The position numbers and the translations under genes were made by a program. From NCBI RefSeq assembly GCF_008831305.1, contig NZ_ML708629.1, positions 1 through 45,607 of the forward strand: a stretch of DNA of 45,607 nt, given 5' to 3'. Source of the DNA: Kocuria coralli (GTDB lineage: Bacteria > Actinomycetota > Actinomycetes > Actinomycetales > Micrococcaceae). Every line of letters starts with the position of its first letter. The first letter of the stretch is position 1. The notes beneath the pieces are model-generated. The model saw only the letters and a list, made by a program, of their open reading frames with translations. It made no database searches and was not told the DNA's origin. Shown here one piece after another: positions 16,205 through 25,232 of this stretch.

Positions 16205-16969
16205 TCAGCGCTCCTGGTGGCTCGCGCCCGCTGTCGGCCGGATGCCTCGTTCGCCGTTGGAGCCACCCGCGGCGTTGACCGTGAAACGGACGGTGTCCGA
16301 GCGGTAGCGGTCGTCCGAGTACTCGAAGGCCCGCCCGTCGGCGTCGGAGGATCTGCGGCGCAAACGCAGGACGGGCGAGGCCTCGTCGATGCCCAGCAGA
16401 TCGGCATCGAGCGGGTCGGCACCGATGGCGTCGATCTCGACCTCCACCTGGTCGAAGTTCAGGCCTCGGGTGGCAAGGTATGCGGTGATGGACCCGGCTT
16501 CCAGATCGGCGTCGAAGAGCAGACGCCCTACGTCCTCGCGGAACCTGGTCCGCTCGAGCATCGTCGGCTCGCCGTCGAGCAGACGGAGCCTGACCAGCTC
16601 GACCACCATGGCCTCCGGCGGCACGTCCAGTTGAGCGGCGCAGTCCTCACCGGCTCGCCGTAATGAGAGCGAGACCGTGTGCGCGCCCGGCTGCCGTCCG
16701 TGGACCTCTGCCCACCTCGTGAACGGGAGATAGACGTCGATCGGCTGGCGCGCCTGGCGTGAGATCACGCTGCCCTGACGCCCCTGGCCCGTATCGATCA
16801 GGCCCTCGCGGCGCAGTTGAGCCAGCGCGTTGCGGACCGGGCCGCGGGACGTGCCCCATAGCTCGCACAATGCGGCCTCCGTGGGCAGAAGCGCACCCTC
16901 CGCCATCTCGCCGCTGACGATCCGGCGCCGAAGGTCTTCGGCGATCTGCCGGTACATCACACGAACCAT
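16205..16969 (-). CDS. HutC-type GntR-family transcriptional regulator 2
   Basis: 254 residues from ATG 16969; a second ATG four codons on (MYRQIAEDL) is equally possible and neither has a clear ribosome-binding site. The winged helix is complete: YRQIAEDLRRRIVSGEM, LLPTEAALCELWGTSRG, VRNALAQLRREGLI. The UTRA domain follows from about residue 80, with VVELVRLRLLDGEPTMLE and SVLRLRRRS-like strands (in fact PVLRLRRRSSD). The final ~25 residues are polar. It is transcribed divergently from the FAD oxidoreductase gene, the usual arrangement for a local repressor. The protein shares the family but little sequence with regulator 1, so the island probably responds to two signals or has two operons under separate control. 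Confidence 0.87.
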   Translation of the reverse strand: MVRVMYRQIAEDLRRRIVSGEMAEGALLPTEAALCELWGTSRGPVRNALAQLRREGLIDTGQGRQGSVISRQARQPIDVYLPFTRWAEVHGRQPGAHTVSLSLRRAGEDCAAQLDVPPEAMVVELVRLRLLDGEPTMLERTRFREDVGRLLFDADLEAGSITAYLATRGLNFDQVEVEIDAIGADPLDADLLGIDEASPVLRLRRRSSDADGRAFEYSDDRYRSDTVRFTVNAAGGSNGERGIRPTAGASHQER

Positions 16970-16979
16970 ATGTACATGT
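16970..16979. promoter_or_regulatory. Palindrome at the start of HutC regulator 2
   Basis: ATGTACAT (16970-16977) is a perfect 8-bp palindrome directly upstream of the ATG at 16969, overlapping ACATGT (16974-16979). A second ACATGT lies at 17038-17043, 64 bp away, towards the divergent FAD gene. Short GT/AC-type palindromes are common HutC operators, so autoregulation and control of the divergent gene are plausible. The rest of the 152-bp region holds no gene. Confidence 0.4.
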
Positions 16980-17121
16980 TAGTCCGAAGCCATCGTCCGA
17001 GGTGCTCGACCACGGCATTCACCCTGGATACTCGAAGACATGTATGAACAAGATGTTAATTATCGCACGTGAACGCTCACATAGCTATACAAGTTGACAT
17101 GGTGCGGTCATCATTGTCTTC

Positions 17122-18219
17122 ATGAAGATCCCAGAGAACGTGGATGTGCTCGTCGTCGGCTCCGGCATCGTCGGGCTGGCCCACGCCTACGAGGCATGGC
17201 GCCAAGGGGCCAGGGTGGCCGTCGTCGATGCTGCGGCCACCGTTCACGGCGCATCGGTGCGGAACTTCGGCCACGCCTGCATCACTCCGCAAGCCGGTGC
17301 AGCGTCCTCCTTCGCCGAGGTCGCACGGACCCGATGGCTCGAGCTGGCGGGAAAGGCAGGCTTCTTCGCCCGCGAGTCCGGCACGACGGTGGTCGCCAGA
17401 CGTCCTGAGGAGATTGCGCTCCTCGAGCAGTTCGCCGCCGGCCGCGACGACGTCGAACTCCTGGACCGCGCCGGCGTCGGCCGTATCGTGGATGTCGCCG
17501 AGGACGCGCTCGGCGGGGCGTTCCTGCCCCGCGACCTGCAGGTGGACCCTCGGGAGGCGGCACCCGCCATAGCCCGCTGGCTCGAGAGCGTCGGCGTCGC
17601 CTTCCTCTGGCGCGCGACCGTGGCCTCCGTGGCGACGGGGACCGCCTATACCAGCCGGGGCGAGATCTCGGCCGAGCGGATCGTGGTCTGCGTCAATCAC
17701 GACGTCGATCGGCTGTTCCCCGATCTCGCGGAGCAATACGAGGTGACCCGCTGCCGCCTGCACATGCTCAAGGTCTCCGGTGGCCCCGCACGGCCGCGCA
17801 CGCCGGTGCTGACGGGATGGTCGCTGCTGCGTTACGCCGGCTTCGCCGGCTGCCCCGCGAGCGCCGACGTCCGGGACGCTCTCTCACGCGCGCTCCCGGC
17901 CGGCATCGAATACGACCTCAACCAGATGTACACCTCTCCCCCGGACGGGACCGTGATCGTCGGAGACACGCACGCGCGTGCCGTCGACGCCGCTCCTTTC
18001 CAGCCCTGGGAAGGCTTCGACCTGCTTCTCGACGAGACGCGCCGGCTCTTCCCCCGGTTGACGCTGGACATCGTGGAGACCTGGCAGGGGGTCTATGCCA
18101 CATCGCCGCGTACCGAATTCCTGATCGCCGAACCGATCCGGGACGTGCATGTCGTCACCGTCACCACCGGCATCGGGATGACCACGGGCCTCGGGATCGC
18201 CCCGTCGGTGCTCTCCTGA
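17122..18219 (+). CDS. FAD-dependent amine oxidoreductase of the phosphonate-associated family (TIGR03364-like)
   Basis: 365 residues from ATG 17122; no clear ribosome-binding site precedes it. VDVLVVGSGIVGLAHAYEA holds the GxGxxG dinucleotide fold (13-18), followed by an Asp at the end of strand 2 (VAVVDA), so FAD binding is clear. The C-terminal VTVTTGIGMTTGLGIAPSV is the second FAD-contacting Gly-rich segment of the DAO family. Length and context match the DAO-type family TIGR03364, known to sit beside PhnX-like hydrolases. Related enzymes (PbfC/PbfD work) oxidise 2-aminoethylphosphonate or its N-methyl form to phosphonoacetaldehyde. That role is inferred. The PhnX-like gene follows after 86 bp on the same strand. 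Confidence 0.83.
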   Translation: MKIPENVDVLVVGSGIVGLAHAYEAWRQGARVAVVDAAATVHGASVRNFGHACITPQAGAASSFAEVARTRWLELAGKAGFFARESGTTVVARRPEEIALLEQFAAGRDDVELLDRAGVGRIVDVAEDALGGAFLPRDLQVDPREAAPAIARWLESVGVAFLWRATVASVATGTAYTSRGEISAERIVVCVNHDVDRLFPDLAEQYEVTRCRLHMLKVSGGPARPRTPVLTGWSLLRYAGFAGCPASADVRDALSRALPAGIEYDLNQMYTSPPDGTVIVGDTHARAVDAAPFQPWEGFDLLLDETRRLFPRLTLDIVETWQGVYATSPRTEFLIAEPIRDVHVVTVTTGIGMTTGLGIAPSVLS

Positions 18220-18305
18220 GGTCCCCCGCAGGTCATGGCATCACCGCCGCAACCATCCACTCGCCCATCCCCCGCAAGCCCCATCACGACGACAGGAACA
18301 AGCTG

Positions 18306-18989
18306 ATGACGACTCCCCTTTCACTCGTAGTACTCGACATGGCAGGAACGACCGTCGACGACGGCGGTGCGGTCTACACCGCTCTGCGCGAATGCGTGGA
18401 GGCGCTCGGCGTCGTCGTCGACGACGAGTCGCTCCAGGCGTGGATGGGCGCCGACAAGCGCACCGCCATTCGCGCCCTGGCCGGGGACCTCGCCACGCCC
18501 GACGTGGTGGAGACCGCCTACGCGGACTTCGCGGCGCGGCTGGAACGGTTCTACGGTGAACGTCCCCCTGTCCCGATCGAAGGAGTCCGCGAGGCCTTCG
18601 AGCAGTTGCGCTCCGCCGGCATCAAGATCGCCCTGACCACCGGCTTCGCCCACGACGTTGCGGATCCCCTGATCGAGGCCATCGGGTGGACGCCAGGGGC
18701 GGAGGGCTCGCCGGTGGACGCGATCGTGTGCGCTGACGACGTGGCTGCCGGTCGCCCCGCTCCGTACATGATCTTCCACGCCATGGAGGCCGCCGGAGCA
18801 GTCAGCACATCCGCCGTCCTGGTCGGCGGTGACACGGTGGTGGACGTCGAAGCGGGGACGAATGCAGGAGCTGCCTATGTGGTGGGTGTCCTCACCGGGC
18901 AGCTGAGCGCGGAGCAGCTGGCGAAGGCGCCGCACACGGACATCCTCCCGTCGGTGGCAGCCATCCCGGAGCTGCTGGGAATCGGTTGA
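18306..18989 (+). CDS. PhnX-like (phosphonatase-like) HAD hydrolase
   Basis: 227 residues from ATG 18306 with AGGA about ten bases upstream. The phosphonatase features are all visible: nucleophile Asp11 in LDMAGTTVDD (the DxAGT form special to phosphonatases), a cap-domain Lys51 in WMGADKRTAIRAL at the position of the Schiff-base lysine of PhnX, motif II in LTTGF, Arg150 in ADDVAAGRPAPYM replacing the usual HAD lysine, and acidic motif IV in GGDTVVDVE (Asp176, Asp180). PhnX splits phosphonoacetaldehyde to acetaldehyde and phosphate. This family (TIGR03351-like) is close to PhnX but usually lacks PhnW nearby, as here. Phosphonoacetaldehyde or a close relative is the expected substrate. Confidence 0.88.
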   Translation: MTTPLSLVVLDMAGTTVDDGGAVYTALRECVEALGVVVDDESLQAWMGADKRTAIRALAGDLATPDVVETAYADFAARLERFYGERPPVPIEGVREAFEQLRSAGIKIALTTGFAHDVADPLIEAIGWTPGAEGSPVDAIVCADDVAAGRPAPYMIFHAMEAAGAVSTSAVLVGGDTVVDVEAGTNAGAAYVVGVLTGQLSAEQLAKAPHTDILPSVAAIPELLGIG

Positions 18990-19031
18990 CGAACCCGGCG
19001 CCGGAGGTCCTCGGCGCCTCGGGCACGCCCA

Positions 19032-20288
19032 TCAGTCCAGCTCCGCGCCCTTCCGCTCCGGGACCATGAACATGGTCAGGAACGCCAGGACGTAGATCGA
19101 GGGCAGTAGGGCCAGGGCGAACGGGAACCCGTGGCGTGCGGCGATCAGGGCGATGACCACCGGGGCGAATCCCCCGATGCCACGGCCGATGTTGAACAGG
19201 ACGTTCTGAGCGGTCGCTCGCGCTTCCGTGGGGTAGAGCTCGGCCATCAACGCGCCGTAACCGCCAAGCATGCCGTTGGCGAAGGCGCCCATCACGAACC
19301 CGCCCAGCAGCAACGCAGTGGGGTCGGTGAACTGGCTGTAGAGCAGGACGGATACGGCCGCGCCGATCTGGAAGATCCAGAACGCCTTGCGCCGGCCGAT
19401 GCGATCGGCCAGCTGGCCGAAGATGACGATGCCGGACGCCATGCCCAGCACCGTGACCGCCGTCCACAGCGAGGACGAGGTCAGGTCCAGGCCCATCTGA
19501 TCGCTCAGGTATCGCGGCAGCCAGCTGATGATGCCGAAGTAGCCGAAGTTCTGCACCGAGGTCAGGATCACCATGGCCAGGGAGATGCGTACGGTGCGGG
19601 CGTCGGCCACCAGCAGGCGCAGCGGGGACTTCCGCCGCTGGCCCTCTGGCCGCTGTTCATCCGCCTCCAGGAACTTCGGGGACTCGTGCAGGCGTTTGCG
19701 GATGACGATCGCGACGATGGCGGGGAGAGCTCCCACCACGAACAGGCCGCGCCACCCGAACGCGCTGATGATCGGCGCGGACAGCAGCGCCGCCGCCAGC
19801 ACACCGCACTGGAAGCCGATGCCCACCCACGACGTCGCCCGTGCCCGCATTCTCGCGGGCACGGCCTCGGCCGCCAGCGTCATGCCGATGCCGAACTCGC
19901 CGCCGATGCCGATGCCCGCGATGAAACGGTAGATGGCCAGGTCGGTGTAACCGACGGCGAACGCGGAGAATCCGGTGAAGACGGCGAACAGGATCACGGA
20001 ATAGGTCAGCATCCGCACCCGCCCGAACCTGTCGCTGAGGATGCCGAAGACGATGCCGCCCAGCACCGCGCCCAGCAGGGTGACGGTGGTGAGAAAACCG
20101 GCCTGTGTATCGGTGATCTCGAAGGTGGCGATGATTCCGCTCAAGGCGAAGCTGAGGATCAGCAGGTCGAACCCGTCGAGCCCGTAGCCGATGGATGAGG
20201 CGAACACGGCCTTCCGGCCGTAGGGGGACATCTTGTCCTGGGCATGCGCAGCCGTGGACTCCGCTGTGCTCGCGGCGTCATGGCTCAT
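19032..20288 (-). CDS. MFS transporter of the AAHS/sugar-porter-like type (12 TM)
   Basis: 418 residues from ATG 20288, seven bases after GGGAGG. A ~20-residue polar N-terminus precedes TM1 (SSIGYGLDGFDLLIL). The MFS signature between TM2 and TM3 is clear (GILSDRFGRVRML), and its partner occurs in the second half (GQLADRIGRRKAF). RFIAGIGIGGEFG and ELYPTEARATAQN are typical of the aromatic-acid/sialic-acid/niacin-type symporters. The central loop is basic (EADEQRPEGQRRKSPL). It is convergent with the PhnX-like gene, 42 bp away. It may import a nitrogen- or carboxylate-bearing substrate or be unrelated to phosphonates. No repeat of the shared bipartite element was found in front of it. Confidence 0.8.
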   Translation of the reverse strand: MSHDAASTAESTAAHAQDKMSPYGRKAVFASSIGYGLDGFDLLILSFALSGIIATFEITDTQAGFLTTVTLLGAVLGGIVFGILSDRFGRVRMLTYSVILFAVFTGFSAFAVGYTDLAIYRFIAGIGIGGEFGIGMTLAAEAVPARMRARATSWVGIGFQCGVLAAALLSAPIISAFGWRGLFVVGALPAIVAIVIRKRLHESPKFLEADEQRPEGQRRKSPLRLLVADARTVRISLAMVILTSVQNFGYFGIISWLPRYLSDQMGLDLTSSSLWTAVTVLGMASGIVIFGQLADRIGRRKAFWIFQIGAAVSVLLYSQFTDPTALLLGGFVMGAFANGMLGGYGALMAELYPTEARATAQNVLFNIGRGIGGFAPVVIALIAARHGFPFALALLPSIYVLAFLTMFMVPERKGAELD

Positions 20289-20518
20289 GAGTGACCTCCC
20301 TGCGGGTCGAAGGGTCGAGGATTCCGGGGAGGCCCGAGTGGGAGGAGATTCCCACGACCGCAATTGTCCACCATGCGCCGGGGGCTTCAGCACTCCCCTG
20401 CTTGTCGCCTTTACCACTACCATGCCTACAGGCGCGGTCCTCTGGCCCGGTCAGGGGCTCGCGTCGGCAACCAGTAGTCATCGCTCGATCACCGCATCGA
20501 ACACCCAGGAGGAATCTC

Positions 20519-21016
20519 ATGGCCGTATCCGCTGAGCAGACCGTGAACGCACCCGTCCAGAAGGTGGTGGAGACCTTCCTGGACGAGTCCTTCAACCGGC
20601 ACGTCTCGGAGCGCGGGCGGACCACGTTCGTATCGCAGACCGTCGAGGGCGACCCCTCGGGGGCGTTCACCGTGACCCTCGTGCGCAGCATGGGTGCCGA
20701 CAGGCTCCCCGACATGGCGAAGAAGTTCATCAAGGACGGGCTGACGATCACTCAGGTGGACTCCTGGGCCGCACCTCAGGCCGACGGTTCGCGCGATGTC
20801 CGGACCGAGATCACCGTCGGCGGCATGCCCGCCTCGGGACAGGGCACCCAGCTCCTGAAGGCCGAGGGTGAGAAGACCCAGGTGTCCGTCGAGATGACCT
20901 TGACCACCAAGATCCCCCTGGTCGGAGCCAAGATCGCGGCCGCGGCGGAGCCCTATGTCGGCAAGGCCCTGTCCCTGCAGGCCCGTGAGGCGAACGCCTG
21001 GATCGCCTCTCACTGA
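20519..21016 (+). CDS. DUF2505 family protein
   Basis: 165 residues from ATG 20519, with AGGAGG eight bases upstream (a longer open frame upstream has no support). The protein begins AVSAEQTVNAPVQKVVETFL, the helix-grip start of START/SRPBCC-like folds, and carries VSERGRTTFVSQTVEGDPSG and a final EPYVGKALSLQAREANAW helix. This fits actinobacterial DUF2505, a family of about 160 residues with no known function, perhaps binding a hydrophobic ligand. No signal peptide or TM segment is present. It is about 100 bp upstream of nhaA on the same strand and could be co-transcribed. Confidence 0.78.
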   Translation: MAVSAEQTVNAPVQKVVETFLDESFNRHVSERGRTTFVSQTVEGDPSGAFTVTLVRSMGADRLPDMAKKFIKDGLTITQVDSWAAPQADGSRDVRTEITVGGMPASGQGTQLLKAEGEKTQVSVEMTLTTKIPLVGAKIAAAAEPYVGKALSLQAREANAWIASH

Positions 21017-21114
21017 TACCCGAGTCCCCCGCTACGGTGGTGCGTGACACGTATTTGTGATCATACGGGCGTACACTGACGCGGTCCGACGTTCCCTCCA
21101 GGAGGTCAGCAACT

Positions 21115-22422
21115 GTGTCGCAAGACGCCGCCACCGAACCCGCAGTGCACCAAGGACACCGAGGACTTGGGGCTTTCGTCCGCAAGGACCTCGTGGGCGG
21201 TTCCTTATTGCTGATCGCCATGCTGGCCGCCTTGGTCATGGCCAACTCACCGGCCTCGGACCTGTATTTCAATGTCCGGGACTTCGAGATCGGCACCGAG
21301 GCCGTCCCAGGGCTCATGCACACCGTGGGCGAATGGGCAGCAGACGGCTTGCTCGCGGTGTTCTTCTTCCTGGTCGGCCTGGAGCTCAAGGCCGAGTTCG
21401 TGGACGGTGAACTGCGCAATCCCCGGAAGGCGGCCCTGCCCATCGTGGCGGCATTCGCCGGGGTGCTCACTCCCGCGCTGATCTTCGTGGGCATCAACCT
21501 GATCGACCGCACGGATCCCAGCACCCTGCAGGGCTGGGCCATCCCCACCGCCACGGACATCGCCTTCGCGGTGTCCGTCCTGGCGGTCGTGGGATCGGCC
21601 CTGCCCGTGGCGATGCGGACCTTCCTGCTGACCCTGGCGGTGGTGGACGACCTCATCGCGATCATCATCATCGCCGTGTTCTACAGCCACGACTTCAACC
21701 TGCTGTCCCTCATCGGGGCATTCGTGGTCCTGGCCGTCTACTGGGCGCTCACGCACCGCTTCAGCCACTTCTTCATCGAGAAGAAATGGGCCGCATGGCT
21801 CATCCTCCTGCCCCTCGGGCTCATCACGTGGCTCCTGGTCTACAACGCCGGCGTCCATGCCACCATTGCCGGCGTCCTGCTGGGCTTCGCCACCCCGGTC
21901 ATGGCGATCATGCCCCGTGTGATCACCAAGAAGGCACCCGCCTTCGGCCTGGCTCCGACCCTGGAGCACCGGCTCCGGCCGTTCTCCAACCTGGTGGCGG
22001 TGCCGATCTTCGCGTTCTTCTCCGCCGGCGTCGCCGTCGGAGGCTGGAGCGGCCTTCGCCAGTCCTTCACCGACCCGGTGGCACTGGGCATCGTCTTCGG
22101 CCTGATCTTAGGCAAGGCGATCGGCATCTTCTCGTCCTCGTGGCTCATGGACCGGTTCACTCCGGCGCGCAAGGACAGCGACTACGGCTGGAGCGATCTC
22201 TTCGGGCTCTCCGTCGTGGCGGGCATCGGGTTCACCGTGTCGCTGCTGATCGCGGATCTCTCCTTCGGCCTGGGCTCACCGCACGACAATCACGCCAAGG
22301 TGGGCATCCTGTGCGGATCCGCCATCGCGGCCGTGGTAGGCGGCACGATCCTCCTGATCCGCAACGCCCACTACTCCAAGCTGCGCGCGGAGGGGCAAGA
22401 GGTCGATTCCTACGACGGCTGA
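21115..22422 (+). CDS. nhaA: Na+/H+ antiporter NhaA
   Basis: 435 residues from GTG 21115, nine bases after AGGAGG. The family hallmarks are present: LVGLELKAEFVDGEL near 87-100, the unwound-helix region IPTATDIAFAVSVL with Asp148, and the twin aspartates of TLAVVDDLIAII (Asp178-Asp179), which carry Na+ and protons. About 12 hydrophobic segments; the length is slightly above the E. coli protein (~388) because of a cytoplasmic N-terminal stretch and a polar tail. It exchanges two protons in for one Na+ out and sets internal pH and sodium. A strong palindromic terminator follows at 22439. Confidence 0.95.
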   Translation: MSQDAATEPAVHQGHRGLGAFVRKDLVGGSLLLIAMLAALVMANSPASDLYFNVRDFEIGTEAVPGLMHTVGEWAADGLLAVFFFLVGLELKAEFVDGELRNPRKAALPIVAAFAGVLTPALIFVGINLIDRTDPSTLQGWAIPTATDIAFAVSVLAVVGSALPVAMRTFLLTLAVVDDLIAIIIIAVFYSHDFNLLSLIGAFVVLAVYWALTHRFSHFFIEKKWAAWLILLPLGLITWLLVYNAGVHATIAGVLLGFATPVMAIMPRVITKKAPAFGLAPTLEHRLRPFSNLVAVPIFAFFSAGVAVGGWSGLRQSFTDPVALGIVFGLILGKAIGIFSSSWLMDRFTPARKDSDYGWSDLFGLSVVAGIGFTVSLLIADLSFGLGSPHDNHAKVGILCGSAIAAVVGGTILLIRNAHYSKLRAEGQEVDSYDG

Positions 22423-22438
22423 CGGCGCTGCCGGGCAT

Positions 22439-22460
22439 GCCGCCGGTTCGAACCGGCGGC
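22439..22460. terminator. Perfect 22-bp palindrome between nhaA and sufU
   Basis: GCCGCCGG-TTCGAA-CCGGCGGC is fully self-complementary and lies 17 bases after the nhaA stop and 17 before the sufU stop (convergent genes). It folds as a GC-rich hairpin with a small loop on either strand, with no T run, so it likely ends transcription in both directions. Confidence 0.72.
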
Positions 22461-22476
22461 GCCCGTCTGCTCCCGA

Positions 22477-22956
22477 TCAGTCCTCGGTGCGCCCCGCGGC
22501 CGCCTGCCGCAGGGCGGCCTCGGTGGCCACCCAGGCCAGTGCGGCGCACTTCACCCTGGCCACGAAGCGGGAGACGCCGAGGAACGCGACGGCGTCCCCC
22601 AGCAGTTCCTCGTCCGGCTCCGCCGCCCCGCGTGAGCGCAGCATCTCCCGGTAGGCCTCGATCTGCGTAAGCAGCGTGGAGACGTCAGCGCCGGGAGCCA
22701 TCTCGGAGAGCACCGAGGCCGCTGCCATTGAGATCGAGCACCCGTCCCCCTGCCAGGTCAGCGAGGTCACGGTGTCCCCGTTCAAGCCGACGCGTACCAG
22801 GATCTCGTCACCGCAGGTCGGGTTGTACTCGTGGTGACAGCCGGCCGCGTCCTCATCGCCCATCGGGGTGGCGTCGCCCGCTGCCAGGCCTTCGCCGATC
22901 CGCCGCTTGGAATGGTCCAGGATGACCTCCTGGTACATCTGGTCCAGTGCGCTCAT
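22477..22956 (-). CDS. sufU: Fe-S cluster assembly sulfur-transfer protein SufU
   Basis: 159 residues from ATG 22956. The three zinc/sulfur-accepting cysteines are in place: Cys48 in NPTCGD, Cys73 in GDGCSIS, and Cys137 in RVKCAAL, along with the SufU-type insert between the second and third cysteines that distinguishes it from IscU. SufU takes sulfur from SufS and passes it to SufBCD. It lies downstream of sufS, 72 bp apart, on the same strand. SufBCD are not in the window. A duplicated octamer places an extra ATG eight bases upstream (see 22949-22964). The stop is 17 bases from a bidirectional terminator. Confidence 0.94.
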   Translation of the reverse strand: MSALDQMYQEVILDHSKRRIGEGLAAGDATPMGDEDAAGCHHEYNPTCGDEILVRVGLNGDTVTSLTWQGDGCSISMAAASVLSEMAPGADVSTLLTQIEAYREMLRSRGAAEPDEELLGDAVAFLGVSRFVARVKCAALAWVATEAALRQAAAGRTED

Positions 22957-22964
22957 GCGCTCAT
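22949..22964 (-). repeat. Tandem octamer duplicating the sufU start codon
   Basis: GCGCTCAT occurs twice in a row, so on the coding strand the start reads ATGAGCGC-ATGAGCGC. The first ATG, well placed after GAAGGAG, gives only Met-Ser-Ala and a TGA that overlaps the second, true ATG. The true start is then about 13 bases from the ribosome-binding site. Translation may rely on stop-and-restart at ATGA. Confidence 0.65.
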
Positions 22965-23028
22965 GACTCCTTCAATCGGTGCTCGTTGAGTCGGGCTCGT
23001 TCAGTCGGTGCTCGAGACGGCTCTCGAG

Positions 23029-24432
<1,404 letters not shown>

Positions 24433-24520
24433 CTAGATCAGATGCGGCTGCGACGTGGCCCCGCCGAAACAATCCGTACCATGCACACGCCACGCACACG
24501 CCATGCACACAGCGGGCCGT

Positions 24521-25102
24521 TCAGCGCGCGTGCACGGAGTTCTGGGCGGCCACCAGTCCGTGGTCGATGATCTTCTCGACGGCGTCGGCGGCGTTGTCCA
24601 GCAGCAGTGGCAGTGCGGAGGCCTCCGACGAGGAGAAGGGCCTGAGCACGAAATCGGCCGTGTCCATCCGGCCCGGGGGACGGCCCACCCCGACGCGGAC
24701 GCGGAGATAGTCCTTGCTGCCCATCGCCTTGGTGATGTCCCGGAGGCCGTTGTGGCCGCCCTCGCCGCCACCGCGCTTGAGCTTGACCGTGTCGAAGTCG
24801 ATGTCCACCTCGTCGTGGACCACGATCAGGCGGTCCAGGTCGGCACCGAAGAACTTCATGACGCTGGAGACAGGGCCGCCGGAGACGTTCATGTACGTCA
24901 GGGGTTTGACCAGCACCAGGCGCGGGCCTCCGGGACGCAACCGGGTCTCGGCGAGCTGCGCCCGGGACTGCCTGTGCGCGGAGAACCTCTCCCCGGTGCG
25001 CTGCGCCAGCTCGTCGAGCACCATCTGGCCGACGTTGTGCCGGGTGCGCTCGTACTGCGGGCCCGGGTTGCCCAGCCCCACCACGATCCACCGTTCAGTC
25101 AT
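24521..25102 (-). CDS. pth: Peptidyl-tRNA hydrolase Pth
   Basis: 193 residues from ATG 25102. The catalytic set is complete: GLGNPG with Asn12, His22 in RTRHNVG, and Asp97 in VVHDEVDID; the KPLTYMNVSG and GGGEGGHNGLRDI motifs that hold the 3' end of peptidyl-tRNA are also present. The enzyme recycles tRNA from dropped-off peptidyl-tRNA and is essential. It lies downstream of rplY on the same strand, as in most actinobacteria, but a long perfect hairpin (25173-25208) stands between them. The 157 bp after the stop, before sufS, contain short CACACGCCA-type repeats (about 24484-24510) and no gene. Confidence 0.96.
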   Translation of the reverse strand: MTERWIVVGLGNPGPQYERTRHNVGQMVLDELAQRTGERFSAHRQSRAQLAETRLRPGGPRLVLVKPLTYMNVSGGPVSSVMKFFGADLDRLIVVHDEVDIDFDTVKLKRGGGEGGHNGLRDITKAMGSKDYLRVRVGVGRPPGRMDTADFVLRPFSSSEASALPLLLDNAADAVEKIIDHGLVAAQNSVHAR

Positions 25103-25172
25103 GTTCCCGTCCTGTCGTTCCCGTCCTGCCGATCATGCACCGCCACGTCACCGCGCCGGCCACTGCATGGAC

Positions 25173-25208
25173 CGACGGCATCCGGATCGGTTGATCCGGA
25201 TGCCGTCG
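25173..25208 (-). terminator. 16-bp perfect hairpin between rplY and pth
   Basis: Arms 25173-25188 and 25193-25208 are perfectly complementary (CGACGGCATCCGGATC and its inverse), with a four-base loop. It starts 24 bp after the rplY stop. No T run follows on the minus strand, which is common for actinobacterial terminators. It probably reduces read-through from rplY into pth. Confidence 0.72.
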
Positions 25209-25232
25209 ATGGCCGTGATGCACCGAGGTGGA

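Noticed and set aside
17094-17099. TTGACA as the -35 box of the FAD oxidoreductase gene
   Set aside because: A -10 box at normal spacing would fall on the start codon at 17122, and no TAnnnT sequence is found there.
24484-24510. CRISPR-like short repeats after pth
   Set aside because: The CACACGCCA-type units are very short, imperfect and without unique spacers; they are a simple-sequence tract.
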